This document shows positions 5,526 through 8,130 of a stretch of 8,130 nt of DNA, in pieces; the stretch's first letter is position 1; every line of letters starts with the position of its first letter. The notes beneath the pieces were generated by a model, which ran no database searches, was not told the origin of the DNA, and was given only the letters and a program-made list of their open reading frames with translations. The DNA comes from JACCYQ01 sp036675565 (GTDB lineage: Bacteria; Bacteroidota; Bacteroidia; Chitinophagales; Chitinophagaceae), in NCBI GenBank assembly GCA_036675565.1, contig JAKFER010000268.1:1-8130 (forward strand). The letters are read 5' to 3'. The position numbers and the translations under genes are program-made.

Positions 5526-6884
5526 ATGGAAATAAAACAATGGGAAGATAAAAATCTTGCTCACTTTAGTTATGCTATTTTAAGTGAATGCGAAAAGAAA
5601 ATCATTTTAGTTGATCCGGCACGAAACCCGGAACAATATTATGAATACGCAAAAAGTAAAGATGCAATCATAACTGGCGTTATTGAAACGCATCCACATG
5701 CTGATTTTGTCAGCAGCCATGCTGAAATTGGTAAAACAACCGGGGCTACTATTTACACCAGTAAACTGGTGAAGGCAGATTATCCTCATATTACTTTTGA
5801 TGATGGAGATTTTATACAACTGGGTAAGATAAAATTCTCAGCCATCAATACACCCGGGCATTCCCCGGATGGCATATCCATATTGTTAGAGCATGATGGA
5901 AAACAAAAAGCCGTTTTTACCGGCGACACATTATTTATCGGCGATTGTGGACGCCCGGATCTTCGTGAAGGAGCAGGCAACTTAAAAGCAACCCGTGAGT
6001 CATTAGCAAAGCAGATGTATTATTCACTTCGTGAAAAATTAATAACCCTCCAAAATGATGTAATAGTTTACCCTGCGCATGGTGCAGGAACGTTATGTGG
6101 AAAATCATTGACCGAAGCACAAAGCAGCACCATCGGTGCAGAGAAAATGACCAACTGGTCGTTGCAGGAAATGTCAGAAAATGAATTTGTAAAAAATCTA
6201 TTAGCAGATCAGCCATTTATCCCTGCTTATTTTCCTTATAATGTAGAATTGAATAAGGCGGGTGCTCCGGCTTTCAAAGAAAGTATTTCCAAAGTGAAAA
6301 TTGCTGGTCCTCTAAAAAGTGAAAAAGAGTTTGATCATATACAAAAAGACAAATGGATTATTGATGCGAGGGCAGAAAAAGAATTCAAGAAAAAACATTT
6401 ACCCAAGTCTATCAATTTAATGGAAGGAACCAAATTTGAAACCTGGTTGGGAAGCATTATTAAGCCCGGAGAAAAATTTTATCTCGGTGGTGAATCGACT
6501 GAACAGCTTCAAAGATTAATTGAAAGGACTGCAGCCATTGGATACGAGGGCTATGTTGAAGAATGTTTCGTGATTGATTATGGCGCAGAAAAAATGAATG
6601 CATTAGATTTAAATGCATTCAAACAAAACCAGGAAGACTATACCATTGTGGATGTACGTAATTCACTTGAAGTAAAAGAAAATGAAATTTTTTCCGGCAG
6701 TATTCATATTCCATTGGCGGAAATAAGGACTCGTATAAATGAAATTCCAACCAATAAACCCATAGTTGTGCATTGTGCAGGCGGATACAGGAGTGCAGCA
6801 GCAAGTTCATTGATTCAATCTAAGTTAAACACTCAAACTAAAGTATTTGATTTGGGAGAAGACATTAAATCGTTTTCAAAATAA
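5526..6884 (+). CDS. Persulfide dioxygenase (ETHE1/CstB-like metallo-beta-lactamase fold) fused to rhodanese domains
   Basis: 452 residues from ATG 5526; an in-frame TTG two codons earlier is less likely. Residues about 1-240 form a metallo-beta-lactamase fold of the ETHE1 persulfide dioxygenase type: ETHPHADF (H56, H58, D60), NTPGHSPDG (H112), FTGDTLFIGDCGRPDL (D134) and PAHGAGTLCGKS (H185, C191). H56, H112 and D134 fit the three mononuclear iron ligands of that family. Residues about 259-348 are a degenerate rhodanese domain (IIDARAEKEF) whose active loop has become YLGGESTEQL with no cysteine. Residues about 359-450 are an intact rhodanese (YTIVDVRNSLEV) with nucleophile C417 in CAGGYRS. 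Enzymes of this layout oxidise low-molecular-weight persulfides with O2 to sulfite, and CstB-type fusions then make thiosulfate with the rhodanese cysteine. The protein is cytoplasmic. It is the last gene of the putative operon from 4379 and is followed by a probable terminator. Confidence 0.9.
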   Translation: MEIKQWEDKNLAHFSYAILSECEKKIILVDPARNPEQYYEYAKSKDAIITGVIETHPHADFVSSHAEIGKTTGATIYTSKLVKADYPHITFDDGDFIQLGKIKFSAINTPGHSPDGISILLEHDGKQKAVFTGDTLFIGDCGRPDLREGAGNLKATRESLAKQMYYSLREKLITLQNDVIVYPAHGAGTLCGKSLTEAQSSTIGAEKMTNWSLQEMSENEFVKNLLADQPFIPAYFPYNVELNKAGAPAFKESISKVKIAGPLKSEKEFDHIQKDKWIIDARAEKEFKKKHLPKSINLMEGTKFETWLGSIIKPGEKFYLGGESTEQLQRLIERTAAIGYEGYVEECFVIDYGAEKMNALDLNAFKQNQEDYTIVDVRNSLEVKENEIFSGSIHIPLAEIRTRINEIPTNKPIVVHCAGGYRSAAASSLIQSKLNTQTKVFDLGEDIKSFSK

Positions 6885-6900
6885 AGGTTAAAATAGGAAC

Positions 6901-6951
6901 AGGTAGTTGCATCCAGGTTTTATAAATCTGCAGGTTAGCTGCCTTTTTTTT
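6901..6951 (+). terminator. Probable intrinsic terminator after the dioxygenase gene
   Basis: AGGTAGTTG (6901-6909) can pair with TAGCTGCCT (6936-6944) as a 9-bp stem containing three G-U wobbles, enclosing a 26-base loop that may itself fold through CAG/CTG. It is followed by a run of T to 6951 and more T after a single A. It begins 17 bases past the stop codon. The long loop and wobbles make this weaker than the terminator at 2549-2596, but the position is right for the end of the operon. Confidence 0.45.
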
Positions 6952-6988
6952 ATTTTTAGGTATTCAAATTTGATAAAAACAAACTTTC

Positions 6989-7708
6989 GTGAATAAACGC
7001 AGCCATCATCTGAAATTATTATTAAAAATTTTCCCTGTTTTATTGATTGCAACCATTTCTTTTTGCTGCCGATCAGAAGCTCAAAATACAAACTTGTCGA
7101 TTGAACAATTTGAACAGGGCATTGCAAAACCGGGCGTCCAGGTTTTGGATGTTCGCTCTTTACATGAATATAATTCGGGACATATAAAAAATTCATTGTT
7201 GGCAGATTGGACAAATCCTCAGGAATTTACAGAAAGAATTAAATCGCTTGATAAGAATATACCGGTATATACTTATTGCTTAAGTGGAAGCAGGAGTCAT
7301 GCAGCTACTGTGTTGTTAAAAGAAAACGGGTTTAAAGAAGTATATAATCTTCAACCTGGAATCATGGGTTGGCGTCGTGCAAAACTTCCTTTGGAGAGCC
7401 TTGCAAAAGTTGACCAGGTTACCATGGAAGAATTTAACCGCTTAATCAATGGCAACCAACCGGTATTGGTTGATATTGGTGCCGTTTGGTGTCCGCCTTG
7501 TAAAAAAATGCAACCTATCATTAATGAACTGGTTGAAACCAATGGGACAAAATTCAGGCTGGTAGAAGTAGATGGAGGTGTACAGGAATTATTGGTTAAA
7601 GAATTAAATGCAAACTCATTTCCAACATTCATTATTTATAAAGATGGCAAGGAAGTCTGGAGAAAAGAAGGGTTGGTATCGAAAACGGAATTATTAAAGA
7701 ATTTATAA
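6989..7708 (+). CDS. Exported rhodanese-thioredoxin fusion protein
   Basis: 239 residues from a GTG start at 6989. An in-frame TAA lies 13 bases upstream, and the first internal ATG is at residue 146, past the first domain, so GTG is the best choice. Residues 1-32 are an export signal: basic start (KRSHHLK), hydrophobic LLLKIFPVLLIATISF, then CCRSEAQ. Residues about 36-136 are a rhodanese domain (VQVLDVRSLHEYNSGHI) with nucleophile C97 in CLSGSRS. Residues about 143-239 are a thioredoxin domain with WCPPC (C168, C171) and the cis-proline at P212 (SFPTFIIYKDG). The product should act in the periplasm, where the thioredoxin module could reduce the rhodanese persulfide or deliver sulfane sulfur to a partner; a membrane thiol donor would be needed to recycle it. 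It is separated from the dioxygenase gene by a probable terminator and has no GTGA-N6-TCAC site just upstream, so its promoter is probably distinct; CAAATTTG at 6965-6972 resembles a -7 element. Confidence 0.88.
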   Translation: MNKRSHHLKLLLKIFPVLLIATISFCCRSEAQNTNLSIEQFEQGIAKPGVQVLDVRSLHEYNSGHIKNSLLADWTNPQEFTERIKSLDKNIPVYTYCLSGSRSHAATVLLKENGFKEVYNLQPGIMGWRRAKLPLESLAKVDQVTMEEFNRLINGNQPVLVDIGAVWCPPCKKMQPIINELVETNGTKFRLVEVDGGVQELLVKELNANSFPTFIIYKDGKEVWRKEGLVSKTELLKNL

Positions 7709-7771
7709 ATCTTACATATTCTTTGAAATTTTAAACGGCCTTGAGGTGGGTTATTCTATGAGCAACGAATT

Positions 7772-7815
7772 GTGACATTTATCACGATTGTAATTAAACG
7801 CTTCTATTAATTTCA
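7772..7815 (+). promoter_or_regulatory. CRP-type operator and -7-like element upstream of the c-type cytochrome gene
   Basis: GTGACATTTATCAC occupies 7772-7785; the flanks extend the symmetry with one mismatch (ATTGTGA / TCACGAT). A -7-like element TAATTTCA begins at 7808, at the same distance from the operator centre as in the rhodanese-operon promoter. The operator is centred about 64 bases before the cytochrome ATG. Finding the same site ahead of a cytochrome likely to oxidise thiosulfate ties this gene to the sulfur island even though it is the furthest gene to the right. Confidence 0.63.
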
Positions 7816-7842
7816 TTGTTGATTAAAAATTGCTCGCCCAAC

Positions 7843-8130
7843 ATGAAAGAAGTTATTCGTTCAAACTGGTTTCTGTTATTAATTTTTTTAGTGATCATCG
7901 TTGTAGTGGTGCAATATGCCATAAAAGATGAAAATGATAAAATGGTAGCTGGCAATATAACCACTGACAGTGCCTGGGTTGCGCCAAGTCTTTTCCGCGA
8001 TTTTGAAACTTCGGGTAAAGAAAGAGAAATGATTATGTATGGTGAGGACCTGATAGCCAATACTGCCAGGTATCTGGGCCCTCATGGATCTGTTTTACAA
8101 ATATCCAATGGCATGAATTGCCAAAACTGT
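7843..8130 (+). CDS. Membrane-anchored c-type cytochrome, thiosulfate dehydrogenase (TsdA/SoxA)-like, 5' part
   Basis: An ATG at 7843 opens a frame that runs without a stop to the right edge (96 codons). Residues about 8-27 (NWFLLLIFLVIIVVVVQYAI) form an uncleaved N-terminal membrane anchor, placing the rest in the periplasm. After a linker come MIMYGEDLIANTARYLGPHGS and NGMNCQNC, where the window ends exactly before the expected histidine of a CxxCH haem c motif. The YGxxLIxNTxxYLGP....NGxxCxxC layout is that of TsdA/SoxA-type dihaem cytochromes, which oxidise thiosulfate to tetrathionate or act in the Sox system. The haem-ligating residues that would separate these cannot be seen. The gene context and the upstream operator support a sulfur role. 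A general dihaem cytochrome of another respiratory chain remains possible. Confidence 0.8.
   Translation, partial: MKEVIRSNWFLLLIFLVIIVVVVQYAIKDENDKMVAGNITTDSAWVAPSLFRDFETSGKEREMIMYGEDLIANTARYLGPHGSVLQISNGMNCQNC

Noticed and set aside
6888..7214. 108-codon open frame on the minus strand over the intergenic gap and the start of the rhodanese-thioredoxin gene
   Set aside because: It runs antisense across a well-supported gene and a likely terminator; its translation shows no domain, signal or neighbour logic.
7709..7771. Possible terminator AACGGCC-TTGA-GGTGGGTT after the rhodanese-thioredoxin gene
   Set aside because: The stem has internal mismatches and no T run follows, so it is not supported.
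7794..8060. 88-codon and overlapping 65-codon open frames on the minus strand opposite the cytochrome
   Set aside because: They are antisense to a clear membrane-anchored c-type cytochrome and cover its promoter region; compositions are those of reverse-read hydrophobic coding DNA.
1..8130. tRNA, rRNA, CRISPR array, insertion sequence or phage attachment site
   Set aside because: Genes fill nearly all of the window on one strand, and no cloverleaf, spaced direct-repeat array, transposase or terminal inverted repeats were seen.

Overview
This window is AT-rich DNA from a member of the Bacteroidota. The closest style is Chitinophagaceae or Sphingobacteriia, but this is an inference from protein families rather than a sequence match. 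The evidence is an outer-membrane barrel receptor with an N-terminal carboxypeptidase-regulatory-like domain, a DUF6132-type small membrane protein, mostly absent Shine-Dalgarno sequences, and recognisable variants of the Bacteroidota -7 promoter element (TAnnTTTG).

Layout, all genes on the + strand. Positions 1-60 are probably the last codons of an upstream gene. Positions 96-2528 encode a TonB-dependent-receptor-like outer-membrane protein, closed by a strong intrinsic terminator (2549-2596), so it is separate from what follows. From 2692 to the right edge lies a sulfur-metabolism island. In order it holds: a Crp/Fnr-family regulator; a TauE/SafE sulfur-oxyanion exporter; a putative operon of two single-domain rhodaneses, two tiny cysteine-bearing membrane proteins (DUF2892/YgaP-like and DUF6132-like) and a metallo-beta-lactamase-fold persulfide dioxygenase fused to rhodanese domains; a probable terminator; an exported rhodanese-thioredoxin fusion; and the first 96 codons of a membrane-anchored c-type cytochrome that resembles thiosulfate dehydrogenase (TsdA/SoxA-like), cut by the window edge inside its haem motif.

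How it may work together (inference). Exported rhodanese-thioredoxin and the small membrane proteins would handle sulfane sulfur at or outside the inner membrane. Cytoplasmic rhodaneses would pass persulfide to the dioxygenase fusion, which would yield sulfite and/or thiosulfate. TauE would export the oxyanion, and the cytochrome would oxidise thiosulfate on the outside and feed electrons to respiration.

The main discovery in the window is regulatory. Four copies of a CRP-type operator, GTGA-N6-TCAC, lie in intergenic DNA: upstream of tauE (3336-3349), twice upstream of the rhodanese operon (4221-4234 and 4313-4326), and upstream of the cytochrome (7772-7785). In three of them a -7-like element starts at the same distance from the operator centre. 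The island's own Crp/Fnr protein has a CRP-like recognition helix (R182, E183, R187) and only two cysteines, in a C77-x5-C83 arrangement in the sensory domain. Together these suggest a self-contained regulon in which a Crp/Fnr protein senses reactive sulfur.
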